64,000 nucleotides of DNA from Cohnella endophytica (GCF_003628305.1 NZ_RBZM01000008.1:124001-188000), one strand, 5' to 3'. Counted from the stretch's first letter, positions 18,189 through 28,113 are shown. The notes: a model not told the origin generated them from the sequence alone. Numbers and translations: made by a program.

Positions 18189-19193
18189 ATGGAGGAAATA
18201 TTAGTCGAAGAACATCGCGGCGACTTGTTGGAAAACGTGCATGTAGGTCATATCTGCGGCGTTTCTCAAACCGGAGCCGTGAAATACGTGGTCGGCAATC
18301 CGTTGCATAAGACGTTTCTGCGCTCATCCGCCAAGCCGATACAGGCCATTCCCGCGATGATGAACGGCGTTGACGTGCATTATTCACTTGAGGAGCCGGA
18401 GGTAGCCATGATGGCGGCCTCGCACCGGGCCGAGCCTATTCATGTTGCCGCGTTGGAGTCGATCATGGCCAAAACCGGAGTACGCGAAGAGCAATTGGTT
18501 TGTCATCCGACGTACCCGCTAAGCGCATCCGCCAAGCATGAGCTGATCGCGCATGGAGGCCAAGAAAGACGAATCTATCATAACTGTTCGGGCAAACATC
18601 TGGGAGTGCTCGCGTTATGCGAGAAAATGGGTTATAGCACCGAGGATTATTGGCATCACGAGCATCCGGTACAACAAGAAGTTCTGCGTATTATGGCGAT
18701 GCTGGCCGAGATTCCGCAGGAGGACATCACGGTCGGAACGGATGGCTGCGGGTTCCCGGTAACGGCGCTCCCGCTGCAAAATTTGGCTACGGCCTACTTA
18801 AAGCTGGCTTGTCCGGATTTGATTGCCGACGAGGCGGTTCGGGCAGCCGTCGAGAAAATGACCGGCGTAATGAATCGTAATTATCGGATGATCTCCGGCA
18901 CGGGATTGATTTGTCCCGCTTTGCTTGAAGATGATAATATTGTGGCTAAAGGCGGTGCCAAGGGCGTCTATTGCTTCGGGCTTCGCGAGGAACGGCTTGG
19001 CTTTGCCCTCAAGGTCTTGGACGGCTCGGAAGACGAGTGGCCGCTTATCGTCGCTTCCATCCTGGAGCAGATCGGCTATCGTCGGAAAGAAACGATTGAA
19101 CGGTTGTACTCCTTGTATCCGGTTGAAATCAAGAACGATAACGATCTCGTTGTCGGGCGCAACGAGACCGTCTTCGAACTGAAGTCGGTGTAG
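18189..19193 (+). CDS. Asparaginase II family protein
   Basis: 334 residues of the asparaginase II family (Rhizobium-type, unrelated to AnsA/AnsB). Family features include an early FLRSSAKPIQAIP block, a SCSG-like segment reading NCSGKHLG, and a DGCGFPV motif. The family hydrolyses L-asparagine to aspartate and ammonia. It sits in the sugar operon, 22 bases after the GH151-like gene, which is an unusual place. A link to asparagine-linked glycans is possible: the glycosidase would trim the sugar and this enzyme would take the asparagine or a related amide. The start at 18189 follows GGGAGGG by 8 bases. Confidence 0.85.
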   Translation: MEEILVEEHRGDLLENVHVGHICGVSQTGAVKYVVGNPLHKTFLRSSAKPIQAIPAMMNGVDVHYSLEEPEVAMMAASHRAEPIHVAALESIMAKTGVREEQLVCHPTYPLSASAKHELIAHGGQERRIYHNCSGKHLGVLALCEKMGYSTEDYWHHEHPVQQEVLRIMAMLAEIPQEDITVGTDGCGFPVTALPLQNLATAYLKLACPDLIADEAVRAAVEKMTGVMNRNYRMISGTGLICPALLEDDNIVAKGGAKGVYCFGLREERLGFALKVLDGSEDEWPLIVASILEQIGYRRKETIERLYSLYPVEIKNDNDLVVGRNETVFELKSV

Positions 19194-19233
19194 AAGACAG
19201 AGATTTTCGATCGATAGGAGATGGGATGTCGCT

Positions 19234-19950
19234 ATGATCCTTGAAGTGATTGCAACGACGGTAACGGATGCGCTTGCGGCCGTCGAAGGCGGCGCGGATC
19301 GCATCGAGCTCGTGACCGGGCTGGCCGAGGGTGGACTAACTCCGAGCTATGGGCTTATCGAGCAGGTTGCCTATAACGTGAATGTCCCCGTTCAAGTGAT
19401 GGTCCGCCCGCACGGCCAATCGTTCTGCTACGGTAGCTCCGACGTCAAGACGATGCTCCGGGATATTCGGATTATCCGAGAAATCCGGGACGATATCCGC
19501 AGTGAACAAGGGGATTCGCATCCTCGTCTGGGCGTTGTGCTTGGCTGTATAACGCGTGATCGAAAGATCGACATGGTCGTGTTGGAGACGCTGTTGGACG
19601 AAGTCGGCGACATGGACGTAACGTTCCATCGCGCCTTCGATGACTTGGTCGATCAGGAATCGGCATACGATACCTTGACACGTTATTCATCGATCCGTAG
19701 AGTTCTTACATCGGGAGGGAAGCCTTCGGTGCTCGACGCTGTCGGAACCATCCGCAGACTGGTGGAGTTAAGCCGCGATTCGCATGTGGCTATTCTTGCC
19801 GGCAGCGGGTTGACGCTTGAAGCGCTTCCCGAGTTCTGGCGAGACACGGGAATCCGCGAGATCCATTTCGGCACCGGAGTCCGCGGTGCGCGGGGAATTG
19901 CCGGGGCCGTAGATAGCGATAAGGTCAGAGCGATCAAGCGGATAGGATAG
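19234..19950 (+). CDS. cutC: CutC family protein
   Basis: 238 residues covering the whole CutC family: an N-terminal EGGADRIELV strand, GGLTPSYG, VMVRPHGQSFCY, FHRAFD and a C-terminal GSGLT block of a TIM barrel. CutC was named for copper homeostasis, but a direct metal role is doubtful in many bacteria, and the barrel looks like that of a small-molecule enzyme. It is the last gene of the operon begun by the binding protein at 13000, and a terminator follows. Placement beside glycan enzymes supports a metabolic role here. Confidence 0.9.
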   Translation: MILEVIATTVTDALAAVEGGADRIELVTGLAEGGLTPSYGLIEQVAYNVNVPVQVMVRPHGQSFCYGSSDVKTMLRDIRIIREIRDDIRSEQGDSHPRLGVVLGCITRDRKIDMVVLETLLDEVGDMDVTFHRAFDDLVDQESAYDTLTRYSSIRRVLTSGGKPSVLDAVGTIRRLVELSRDSHVAILAGSGLTLEALPEFWRDTGIREIHFGTGVRGARGIAGAVDSDKVRAIKRIG

Positions 19951-19972
19951 AGTTAGTTCGACTCCAACATGT

Positions 19973-20003
19973 AAAACCACAACCCCACAAGGTTGTGGTT
20001 TTT
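19973..20003 (+). terminator. Rho-independent terminator of the 13000-19950 operon
   Basis: Arms at 19973-19984 and 19991-20002 (AAAACCACAACC and its complement) with a T run. Confidence 0.85.
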
Positions 20004-20131
20004 GCATTGCCGGCACTGGAAAATTGCTAAACCTAGCAAACAAGAGAGGAATTAAACATATATCCGTAATGGTATACTAGATAAATATAGAAGGGGAAAG
20101 TAAAATAAGCTATTTAAGCGGGGGAACAAAA

Positions 20132-20347
20132 ATGGCAAAAAGAAAATGGTCAAATGAAGAAGTCGAAGAGTATCGGAGAACTCGTAAGCAATATCTCTTC
20201 TACTATAACAAAGACGATGCTAATTTCCTCGTTCCCAAATCCATTGGATGGGGCTGGACGAACAACTGGGCGCATCCGTATTCTTGGTTGATCATATTAG
20301 CGGTTTTAGCGCTCGCCGTACTTCCCACGTATACAAAAAATAATTAA
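20132..20347 (+). CDS. Small membrane protein, DUF5808-like
   Basis: 71 residues. A charged N-terminus (about 1-25) leads into a YYNKDDANFLVPKSIGWGW segment, characteristic of DUF5808 proteins, then one hydrophobic helix (about 50-66). The function is unknown. A GGGGG ribosome site precedes the ATG, and a TATACT box lies at 20073-20078. It is flanked on both sides by terminators whose arms are the same sequence, making it a separate unit. Confidence 0.75.
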   Translation: MAKRKWSNEEVEEYRRTRKQYLFYYNKDDANFLVPKSIGWGWTNNWAHPYSWLIILAVLALAVLPTYTKNN

Positions 20348-20348
20348 T

Positions 20349-20381
20349 AAAAACCACAACCGCGGAGGTTGTGGTTTTTAT
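20349..20381. terminator. Bidirectional terminator between the DUF5808 and DUF1349 genes
   Basis: Arms AAAACCACAACC (about 20350-20361) and complement (20367-20378), with T on the + side and A on the other, can serve both converging genes. The stem is the same as at 19973. Confidence 0.8.
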
Positions 20382-20390
20382 TTGCCCGCT

Positions 20391-20999
20391 TTACTCTTCC
20401 GCCGGCGGATCGGCATGGAGCTCGGTATCGGGATCGGTATGCACCCAACGGGTAAATACGACTTCCAAGCCTGCTCGGGTCGGAGCGCAGAGGAAGGGAC
20501 CAGCCTGCTTCCCGGTCGGGTACGGAAATCGGGCTACCCGAACCGTTCGCCAGCTTTCGTCCTGCGTACGGGCTCTAATAATGACCGCATCCTTCATCCG
20601 GGAAGCGCGGATCGTTACTTCCTGGCCTACCCACTCGGGTACGGGAGAGAGCGACCAGTCCGAATAACCGTCGGTTACGACAACGGCAAGATGCGGAACC
20701 CCATCATTAAGCTCTACTCCCGCCTTAATCCACTGCTCCCGTCCATGCCAAAGCATAACCCCGGCCTGGTCATACAACTCGGCCAAAGAAGCAAGCCGGA
20801 AAGTCACTTCTATCGCATGGCTGTCTTCCCAAGCGGCTAGCAGCGCATGTCCATTGCGATGCTCGAACTCATACAGCGTTTTTTCCCAGTAATCGCTCCC
20901 GTGCTCAGCTACGACGATCAGGCAGTCGTGTTGCTCTCTTGCCGATACGGGCGTTGTCGTCCATGTTCCTTGACTCCATGGAATGTTTGAAGACTTCAT
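20391..20999 (-). CDS. DUF1349 concanavalin-like domain protein (YesU-like)
   Basis: 202 residues forming one DUF1349 beta-sandwich, a concanavalin-like fold found in YesU of the B. subtilis rhamnogalacturonan cluster. An aromatic core (DQAGVMLWHG, WIKAGVEL) is visible. No signal peptide is present, so it is cytosolic. It may bind a saccharide, but no activity is established for the family. GAGGAG precedes the ATG at 20999. It is convergent with the DUF5808 gene and divergent from cheA. Confidence 0.8.
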   Translation of the reverse strand: MKSSNIPWSQGTWTTTPVSAREQHDCLIVVAEHGSDYWEKTLYEFEHRNGHALLAAWEDSHAIEVTFRLASLAELYDQAGVMLWHGREQWIKAGVELNDGVPHLAVVVTDGYSDWSLSPVPEWVGQEVTIRASRMKDAVIIRARTQDESWRTVRVARFPYPTGKQAGPFLCAPTRAGLEVVFTRWVHTDPDTELHADPPAEE

Positions 21000-21196
21000 C
21001 GCATTTCTCCTCTCAAGTACAAAATCGCATATCCAATTTTATCATAAGGGCAATCGCTTATCCGACTGGAATTCCGATCGCCTCCTGTCTCGAACCCGCC
21101 TTCATAATTCTTTATCTTATTTTATTTTTCTATTACTTCTGGCAGGTATAACAGTGAATAGGGAAAATAATGCAGAACAGGATGGGAGGAAGCCTC

Positions 21197-23158
21197 GTGA
21201 GCGATTGGAACACCAATGAAAGTATGCAGGAAATGTATATGTTCGAGACCTCGCAACAAATCGAGATGCTGGAAACGATCATTCTCGAGAACGAAAAAAC
21301 GAACGGCTTTGCGATGAGCACGATCAACGAGATATTCAGAATCATGCATACGATAAAAGGCTCTTCCGCGATGATGTTATATGAGAATATCGCAACATTA
21401 GCTCACCATATCGAGGATCTCTTCTATTTAATCCGTTCGGAGAACAGGATCTCCGTGGATTACGCCCTCATGTCCGATCTGTTGCTGGATTGTATCGATT
21501 TCATTAAGGTCGAGCTGGAGAAAATCAGGAATGGCGACAGCTTGGATGGCGACTCTTCCGTTCTAGTCGAACAAATCAAGGAGTTCCAGGCCGGCTCGAT
21601 GAAAGAACCGGAAGCCGCGAGTCATTATCAAGCTACTATTTTCTACGAAGACGGCTGCGAGATGGAGAACGTACGAGCGATCACCTTGATTCGCAACTTG
21701 AAGGAAGTCTGTCAAGAAGTCTCTCACGTTCCCGAAGACTTAGGAGACCACGAGCTAAGCGTACAACTCATCCGCGCAGAGGGATTACGGCTATTCTTCA
21801 GCACGGAAAGAACGTACGAAGAAATATTCGATGTGTTTATGAAAGCAAGCTTCGTACAGGATTTCGAACTGAAGGAACACAAACTCCCCGCGGATTCGAT
21901 TGTCGAAGCGTCGGAAAATAAGGAGCTTGGCGGCAAACCATCCGAAGAGAGTAATCTTTCCTCGCAACAAAGCATGTTAAGTGTACACGTCTCTAAATTA
22001 GATCAATTAATGGATTTGGTCGGAGAGATGGTCATCGCCGAAGCCATGGTTACGCAAAATCCCGATATCTTGGGGTTAGAGCTGGAGAGCTTCCAGAAAG
22101 CAGCCAGGCTTCTGCATAAGATTACCGGCGAGTTGCAGGATATGGTCATGTCGATCCGCATGGTTCCGATCGGTTCGACCTTCCAGAAGATGCAAAGAAT
22201 CGTGCGCGATATGAGTAAAAAGCTGGACAAAGAAATTCAGCTCAGCATCGTGGGCGAAGAAACGGAAGTAGATAAAAATATTATCGAGAATATATCGGAC
22301 CCGCTCATGCATCTCGTACGCAACGCGATGGACCATGGAATCGAATCGGGAGAAGAGCGGACTGCCAAGGGGAAAACCTCGATCGGCAACTTAACCTTGG
22401 AGGCGAAGACGGCAGGCAGCGAGGTGCAAATCGTCGTAAGGGATGACGGAAAGGGGTTGAATAAAGCTCACATCTTGCAGAAGGGGATGGAGAAGGGCCT
22501 CGTTCACAAGCCCGAAAGCGAGATGAGCGACAAAGAAATCTATAATCTCATTTTTCTTCCGGGGTTTTCTACCCAAGAGAACATTACCGAGTTTTCCGGC
22601 CGGGGAGTAGGGATGGATGTCGTGACCAGAAATCTGACCGCCATTAGAGGCTCGATCTCGGTCGAGAGCGCGGAAGGAGTCGGTACCGCGATTACGTTGA
22701 AGATTCCCCTTACGCTGGCCATCATCGATGGAATGAACATCAAGGTAGGAAGCTCTTGCTATACGCTGCCCACCGTAGCCATTCGAGAATTTTTTAGACC
22801 GGCCGAACAGGATATTATTATCGATCCCGAAGGGAACGAGATGATCATCGTAAGAGGACGATGCTTGCCGATCTTGCGTCTTCATCATCAATTTAACGTG
22901 GATACGTCAATCAAGATGATGTCCGAGGGCATTCTAATCATCCTAGAGGAGGATGAACGGGCTATGTGCGTGTTCGCGGATAGCTTGCTCGGTCAGCAAC
23001 AGGTAGTCGTCAAAGCGCTGCCTGATTACATAAAGAGTACCCGGAATATTAACGGATTGGCTGGGTGTACTTTGTTAGGCAACGGAAGCATTAGTCTCAT
23101 CCTTGATGTTGGAGGGCTAATGGATGGAAGTAAGGCGGAAGAGATTATTCAGGCATAG
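21197..23158 (+). CDS. cheA: Chemotaxis histidine kinase CheA
   Basis: 653 residues with the full CheA layout: Hpt domain with His51 in IMHTIKGSS, a P2-like region (about 150-250), a dimerisation helix pair, a HATPase with NAMDHGIESGEER and a GRGVGMDVV box, and a C-terminal CheW-like domain. It autophosphorylates under control of chemoreceptors and passes phosphate to receiver domains. The start GTG 21197 follows GGGAGGA by 6 bases; the ATG at 21170 has only a weak site. It is the first gene of a cheA-W-mcp-R-B cluster that lacks cheY, so its targets are probably CheB and other receivers nearby. Confidence 0.93.
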   Translation: MSDWNTNESMQEMYMFETSQQIEMLETIILENEKTNGFAMSTINEIFRIMHTIKGSSAMMLYENIATLAHHIEDLFYLIRSENRISVDYALMSDLLLDCIDFIKVELEKIRNGDSLDGDSSVLVEQIKEFQAGSMKEPEAASHYQATIFYEDGCEMENVRAITLIRNLKEVCQEVSHVPEDLGDHELSVQLIRAEGLRLFFSTERTYEEIFDVFMKASFVQDFELKEHKLPADSIVEASENKELGGKPSEESNLSSQQSMLSVHVSKLDQLMDLVGEMVIAEAMVTQNPDILGLELESFQKAARLLHKITGELQDMVMSIRMVPIGSTFQKMQRIVRDMSKKLDKEIQLSIVGEETEVDKNIIENISDPLMHLVRNAMDHGIESGEERTAKGKTSIGNLTLEAKTAGSEVQIVVRDDGKGLNKAHILQKGMEKGLVHKPESEMSDKEIYNLIFLPGFSTQENITEFSGRGVGMDVVTRNLTAIRGSISVESAEGVGTAITLKIPLTLAIIDGMNIKVGSSCYTLPTVAIREFFRPAEQDIIIDPEGNEMIIVRGRCLPILRLHHQFNVDTSIKMMSEGILIILEEDERAMCVFADSLLGQQQVVVKALPDYIKSTRNINGLAGCTLLGNGSISLILDVGGLMDGSKAEEIIQA

Positions 23159-23173
23159 AAGGGAGTTTCTCCA

Positions 23174-23668
23174 ATGCATGCGACAAACAATGTGATAGAT
23201 AGTTTGCAAGAAGAAGATACTCAGAAAGGGAAGTATTTAACGTTTTCCTTGGGCGACGAGTATTACGCGATCGAAATTAAATACGTAACCGAGATCATCG
23301 GTATGCAGCCGATTTCCGAAGTCCCGGAGCTTCCGGAATACGTAAAGGGAATCATTAATTTAAGGGGCAAGATTATTCCCGTGATGGATGTCAGGCTGAG
23401 GTTCAAGAAGCCGGTAGTCAGCTATAACGATAGAACTTGCGTGATCGTGATCGAAATCTCCGGCATATCGATCGGATTGATCGTAGATCTCGTATCGGAA
23501 GTCATGGTCATCCCGGACGACGATATCGTTCCTCCCCCTGAGGTAAGTCAGAGCGGCAATAAATTCATTAAAGGGATCGGCAAGGTAGGCACAGATGTGA
23601 AGTTGCTGTTGGATTGCGACAGGCTGATTAACGAAAACGAGATCAATCTACTGGAGGAATCAATATGA
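23174..23668 (+). CDS. cheW: Chemotaxis coupling protein CheW
   Basis: 164 residues: one CheW domain with [34 protein letters not shown] and GIGKVG segments. It links receptor to kinase. It lies 15 bases after cheA and overlaps the receptor gene by four bases (ATGA), showing one translation unit. Confidence 0.95.
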   Translation: MHATNNVIDSLQEEDTQKGKYLTFSLGDEYYAIEIKYVTEIIGMQPISEVPELPEYVKGIINLRGKIIPVMDVRLRFKKPVVSYNDRTCVIVIEISGISIGLIVDLVSEVMVIPDDDIVPPPEVSQSGNKFIKGIGKVGTDVKLLLDCDRLINENEINLLEESI

Positions 23669-25386
23669 GATGGTTCAGCAATCTAAAAATTAGCATGAAG
23701 TTAATATCCAGCTTTGTACTTGTCGCTCTAATAGCGGGCGTCGTAGGAATAATAGGGATCATGAATTTGAAGAAAATCGATACGAATTACACGGATTTAT
23801 ATATTAATTATGGCGTCGCAAGCAACGATATCGGGAAAATCTCCACCCTCTACCAACGTTCGCGCGTCAATATTCGCGGATTATTGTTAGAAGAACCGGG
23901 CGCGGACCTCAGTAAATACACAAATACGATTAACGATATTAACCAGCAGATGCCTGAGTTGCTGTCGAATTTCGAGAAATCGCTCCAGTCGGATAAAGAT
24001 AAACGAACTTTCGCCGCTTTGAAATCCAATATGGCGGATTATCGGCCATTGGAAGCCAAAATTATCAACTTGGCATCGGCGAGTCAAGTTAAAGAAGCAT
24101 TTACGTTATTAAAATCGACTTCGGAGCTCACGACATCGATCAACGACCAAATACAAGAGCTTTTCGATTCGAAGGTCGTCGACGGAGACAGAGAGTCGGT
24201 GAATAATACGAAAACTACGAACAACACAGTCGCCACGATGATGATCATTATTGCCGTCGCGATGCTTGTCGCGATCGCCTTAGGTTTGACTATCTCCCGT
24301 ATGATTAGCAATCCAGTTAAGAGATTGGTAGGGGCTGCCAACAAGCTTGCCGAAGGCGATCTGGACATCGAGATCGAGTCGAGAACGACGGATGAAGTCG
24401 GGATTCTATCTTCCGCGTTTAAGAAGATGACGGATAACTTAAACGACGTCATGGCCAATATCGCATCCGCGGCCGAACAAGTAACTGCCGGTTCGAAGCA
24501 AGTATCCGAATCTAGCGTAGCCCTTTCTCAAGGAGCAACCGAGCAAGCAAGCTCCGTAGAGCAATTGACGGCTTCGCTGGAAGAAATATCGGCGCAAACG
24601 ACGCAGAATGCAGGTAATGCGAATCAAGCGAACGAAATCGCGGAAACCGCTAAGAAAAATGCGATCCAAGGGAACGAACAAATGAAAGAAATGCTGGAAG
24701 CGATGGACGAGATCAACGAATCGTCCAATAGCATCTCCAAGATCATTAAGGTCATTGACGAAATCGCCTTCCAGACGAATATTTTGGCGCTGAACGCGGC
24801 AGTAGAAGCCGCAAGGGCCGGGCAGCACGGTAAAGGCTTTGCGGTCGTTGCGGAAGAAGTAAGAAACCTTGCCGCGCGTTCCGCTAACGCGGCTAAAGAA
24901 ACGACCGCGATGATCGAAGGCTCGATCAAGAAGGTAGAAGGCGGGACTAAGATTGCTAACGAGACGGCCGCAGCGCTTAACCGGATCGTAGACGGGGTCG
25001 CTCAAGTCGCTACCTTCGTACACGAGATTGCCAATGCTTCCAACGAACAAGCCGTCGGGATTTCGCAAATCAATCAAGGGATTATCCAAGTGTCGTCCGT
25101 CGTCCAGACGAATTCGGCAACCTCGGAGGAGAGCGCGGCCGCAAGCGAAGAATTATCTAGCCAGGCTGTCCTACTCAACGAACAGGTTACCCGTTTCAAG
25201 TTAAGGAGACAGTACCGCGCTCAAGGGCCGAAAAGCTATGAAGAATTCAGCCCGGACATGCTCAGAATGCTTGAGAACATGAGCAACAATAAGGGGAGTC
25301 GCCTGCTCCTCGATCAAGGATACGAGGAGAAGACAGCTCCCAAGTACAGAATCAACTTAAGCGATCAGGAATTCGGTAAGTACTAA
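23665..25386 (+). CDS. Methyl-accepting chemotaxis protein with 4-helix-bundle sensor
   Basis: 573 residues. A membrane helix (about 11-34), a four-helix-bundle extracellular sensor (about 35-185), a second membrane helix (about 190-212) and a HAMP domain are followed by the signalling hairpin. Its tip reads [18 protein letters not shown] and [16 protein letters not shown]. The C-terminus extends past the hairpin and ends SDQEFGKY, a tail common in Paenibacillus receptors. Encoded inside the che cluster, it is presumably the dedicated receptor of this array. The ligand is unknown. Confidence 0.94.
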   Translation: MRWFSNLKISMKLISSFVLVALIAGVVGIIGIMNLKKIDTNYTDLYINYGVASNDIGKISTLYQRSRVNIRGLLLEEPGADLSKYTNTINDINQQMPELLSNFEKSLQSDKDKRTFAALKSNMADYRPLEAKIINLASASQVKEAFTLLKSTSELTTSINDQIQELFDSKVVDGDRESVNNTKTTNNTVATMMIIIAVAMLVAIALGLTISRMISNPVKRLVGAANKLAEGDLDIEIESRTTDEVGILSSAFKKMTDNLNDVMANIASAAEQVTAGSKQVSESSVALSQGATEQASSVEQLTASLEEISAQTTQNAGNANQANEIAETAKKNAIQGNEQMKEMLEAMDEINESSNSISKIIKVIDEIAFQTNILALNAAVEAARAGQHGKGFAVVAEEVRNLAARSANAAKETTAMIEGSIKKVEGGTKIANETAAALNRIVDGVAQVATFVHEIANASNEQAVGISQINQGIIQVSSVVQTNSATSEESAAASEELSSQAVLLNEQVTRFKLRRQYRAQGPKSYEEFSPDMLRMLENMSNNKGSRLLLDQGYEEKTAPKYRINLSDQEFGKY

Positions 25387-25415
25387 TTAGCAAGCCGGAA
25401 CGGTTACATGTCCAT

Positions 25416-25435
25416 AGGGAGCCTGCGGGCTCCCT
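25416..25435 (+). other. Intercistronic stem-loop between mcp and cheR
   Basis: Perfect 8-bp arms (25416-25423 and 25428-25435) with a 4-base loop but no T run. It sits in the only sizeable gap of the cluster and may set relative expression of cheR and cheB. Confidence 0.5.
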
Positions 25436-25468
25436 AATAGAGATAGCAGCTTAGGCGGGTGTTAGAGC

Positions 25469-26284
25469 ATGATTACGATTACGAATCAGGAGTTCAAGCA
25501 GATTGCCGATTTTATCAAAGCCCACTACGGCATTTATCTGAAGGAAGAGAAGCGCGCTCTGGTCACCGGCAGACTGCAGCAGGTGCTGGTAAAGAGGAAC
25601 ATGAATAGCTTCACCGATTATTTCGATTATCTGGTCAACGATAGGTCGGGGGAAGCCATTACCACGCTAGTGGATAAGATGACGACCAATCATACGTTTT
25701 TTATGAGAGAGGCGGCGCACTTCCATTTCTTCCGCGACCAGGTGCTTCCCTTTTGGATTCATGCCATTAAGGATAGGGATTTGAGGGTTTGGTCGGCCGC
25801 TTGCTCTTCGGGCGAAGAGCCTTATACGTTAGCCATGATTATAGATGAATTTCTGGGAAAAGAACAAGCATCGTGGGATTCGAAAGTATTGGCAACGGAT
25901 ATTTCGAATGCGGTATTAGACGTCGCGAAAGATGGCGTCTATAGCAACGAGAAGATCGAGCCGCTGCCTAACCACTGGAAAATACAATATTTTAATAGGC
26001 ACGATGCGGATCATTCCGTTCTAAACAATCGAATTCGAAATCAAGTCATTTATCGAAAATATAACCTCATGGACAAGTCGATTCCGTTCAAGAAAAAGTT
26101 TCATGCGATATTTTGCCGGAATGTTATGATTTATTTCGACAATGAAACGAAAACCGAGCTCATCGATAGATTATATGACATGATGGAGTACGGCGGTTAC
26201 TTGTTCGTAGGACAGTCGGAGTCGTTAAATCGCGACACCACGAGATTTAAATACGTGATGCCCGCCGTATATCGAAAGCTATGA
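25469..26284 (+). CDS. cheR: Chemoreceptor methyltransferase CheR
   Basis: 271 residues: an N-terminal helical domain (1-75) and a SAM-dependent methyltransferase domain with VWSAACSSGEEPYT as the SAM-binding motif and CRNVMIYFD. It methylates receptor glutamates for adaptation. No TPR extension is present. It is followed 30 bases later by cheB, the opposing enzyme. Confidence 0.94.
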   Translation: MITITNQEFKQIADFIKAHYGIYLKEEKRALVTGRLQQVLVKRNMNSFTDYFDYLVNDRSGEAITTLVDKMTTNHTFFMREAAHFHFFRDQVLPFWIHAIKDRDLRVWSAACSSGEEPYTLAMIIDEFLGKEQASWDSKVLATDISNAVLDVAKDGVYSNEKIEPLPNHWKIQYFNRHDADHSVLNNRIRNQVIYRKYNLMDKSIPFKKKFHAIFCRNVMIYFDNETKTELIDRLYDMMEYGGYLFVGQSESLNRDTTRFKYVMPAVYRKL

Positions 26285-26314
26285 AGGGGCTCTTGGAGCG
26301 AAAGAGGTGAGCCG

Positions 26315-27346
26315 ATGCATACGCCCGCGCGAATTAAAGTTCTCGTTGTCGATGATTCCAATCTGTTTCGAGAAGTGCTCTCTCGGGCATTTTCATTAGA
26401 CCCGGCCATTACGGTCGTGGCAACCGCTGCCGATCCATTCGAGGCGCGGGATAAAATTCTTGAGCATCATCCCGACGTGATGACCTGCGATGTGGAGATG
26501 CCCAGAATGAACGGTATTGAATTCATACGAAGGCTGCTTCCGCAATATGCGATTCCGGTTATCGTCGTGAGTTCCGTAAGCGAAGCGGTGTTCGATGCGA
26601 TGTCCGCCGGCGCGGTCGACTTCGTCACCAAACCGGATATGAAATCGCCCCAAAGTCTGCCCCGATTTATTCAGGAACTGATCGTTAAGATTAAGATAGC
26701 TTCGAAATCGAAGGTTTTGCTAAACGAGCCCGCGGCTTCGGATACGAAGAATCCAATAGAAGTGCGATCCGAAAAAACGAGTTTGATAGCGATAGGGGCG
26801 TCTACGGGAGGAACGGAAGCGATATACGCTATCTTGAAGAACCTTCCGCCGACCCTACCGGGAATCGTTATCGTTCAACATATTCCCCCCGTCTTTTCCA
26901 GAATGTTCGCGGATAGGCTGAATGCTCAGACTTCCCTTCAGGTGAAGGAAGCCCGGACGGGGGACTACGTGAAGCCGGGTTGCGTTTATATCGCCCCGGG
27001 GGATAGACATCTGAAGGTAAAGCGAATGGGTACGGAGTATAGATTGGAATGTTATGAAGGAGAAAAAGTGAACGGCCACTGTCCATCGGTGGATGTCTTA
27101 TTCGATTCGGTTGCCAAGGAAGCCGGCGATAGCGCGATAGGGGTACTCTTAACCGGTATGGGTTACGATGGGGCTAGGGGACTTCTTGTGATGAGAAGAA
27201 AAGGGGCAAGAACGATCGGACAGGATGAACAATCGTCCGTCGTATACGGCATGCCTAGGGTTGCTTACGATATCGGTGCCGTAGAGAAGCAGGTTCCGTT
27301 AACTCATATTCCGCAGCTGCTTCGATCTCTAAGTTCGCAGGCCTAG
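26315..27346 (+). CDS. cheB: Receptor methylesterase and deamidase CheB
   Basis: 343 residues: receiver domain (Asp59 in CDVEMPRMNG) and a C-terminal esterase domain with the catalytic set Ser (GASTGGTEA), His (QHIPPVFSRMF) and Asp (GMGYDGARG). Phosphorylation by CheA activates demethylation. It is the last gene of the cluster and ends 11 bases before the opposing regulator gene with no terminator visible. Confidence 0.94.
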   Translation: MHTPARIKVLVVDDSNLFREVLSRAFSLDPAITVVATAADPFEARDKILEHHPDVMTCDVEMPRMNGIEFIRRLLPQYAIPVIVVSSVSEAVFDAMSAGAVDFVTKPDMKSPQSLPRFIQELIVKIKIASKSKVLLNEPAASDTKNPIEVRSEKTSLIAIGASTGGTEAIYAILKNLPPTLPGIVIVQHIPPVFSRMFADRLNAQTSLQVKEARTGDYVKPGCVYIAPGDRHLKVKRMGTEYRLECYEGEKVNGHCPSVDVLFDSVAKEAGDSAIGVLLTGMGYDGARGLLVMRRKGARTIGQDEQSSVVYGMPRVAYDIGAVEKQVPLTHIPQLLRSLSSQA

Positions 27347-27357
27347 CATCGGGCGGA

Positions 27358-28041
27358 TCAGTCGACGAATTTATAGCCTGCTCCCCATACGGTCTTAATA
27401 TATTGACGTTTGGGGTCCATTTTTAAGCGAATGTTCTTGAGATGTACCGTAACGGTGTTGAGGTCGCCGATTTCATTCATGCCCCAGATGGCATCGTAGA
27501 TTTGTTCGCGGCTTAATACCCGATTTTTGTTTTCAACCATATACGCGAGGATTTGGAACTCCTTCGTCGATAATATAATTTTCCGATCGTCGACTATGAC
27601 ATCGTAGGTATCTTTATTTAACGTTAGTTTCCCCGACTGAAGCATCGCATTTTTATCGATTTCTTTTTTCTTTCTCGTTTCTCTGCGAAGGTGAGACTTG
27701 ACGCGCGCGATCACTTCGTCCACGCTGAACGGTTTTGTAATATAATCGTCGGCGCCTAACTCCAAACCGATAATTTTGTCTATCTCCCTGTCTTTGGCGC
27801 TAAGGAAAATAATAGGTACGGATATGTCGTCCCGTATCCTTCTGCAAACGTTCAGCCCATTCTGATCCGGCATCACGATATCCAATAAAATCAACGATAA
27901 TTCGGGATCATTCGCTTTCATGATCGCTTCGTTACCGTTCATGGCATATGTAGTCAAATATCCTTCGGACTCGAGCGTTTTTCTTAGTAGAAGGATAATA
28001 TCCATATCATCGTCCGCAATGAGTATTTTTTCTTTGCCCAC
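27358..28041 (-). CDS. OmpR/PhoB-type response regulator
   Basis: 227 residues: receiver domain with the acidic cluster ADDDMD, phospho-acceptor Asp54 (LLDIVMP) and Lys in ITKPFS, then a winged-helix effector domain (about 128-227) ending VWGAGYKFVD. The start is GTG 28041, 9 bases after AAGGAG. No partner kinase is adjacent. The closest candidates are the membrane kinase at 30499 acting through the REC-Hpt proteins, or CheA. It is divergent from the EAL gene, and a direct repeat in the gap is a plausible binding site. Confidence 0.92.
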   Translation of the reverse strand: MGKEKILIADDDMDIILLLRKTLESEGYLTTYAMNGNEAIMKANDPELSLILLDIVMPDQNGLNVCRRIRDDISVPIIFLSAKDREIDKIIGLELGADDYITKPFSVDEVIARVKSHLRRETRKKKEIDKNAMLQSGKLTLNKDTYDVIVDDRKIILSTKEFQILAYMVENKNRVLSREQIYDAIWGMNEIGDLNTVTVHLKNIRLKMDPKRQYIKTVWGAGYKFVD

Positions 28042-28113
28042 GGTCGTTCTCCTTGATTCAATATAAAAATAATTTTACCATAATTGCACATTATTAAGGG
28101 GAAAAATGCTATT

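Noticed and set aside
20041-20131. Riboswitch in the leader of the DUF5808 gene
   Set aside because: Only about 55 bases follow the TATACT box, with no stable stem; too short for a known aptamer.
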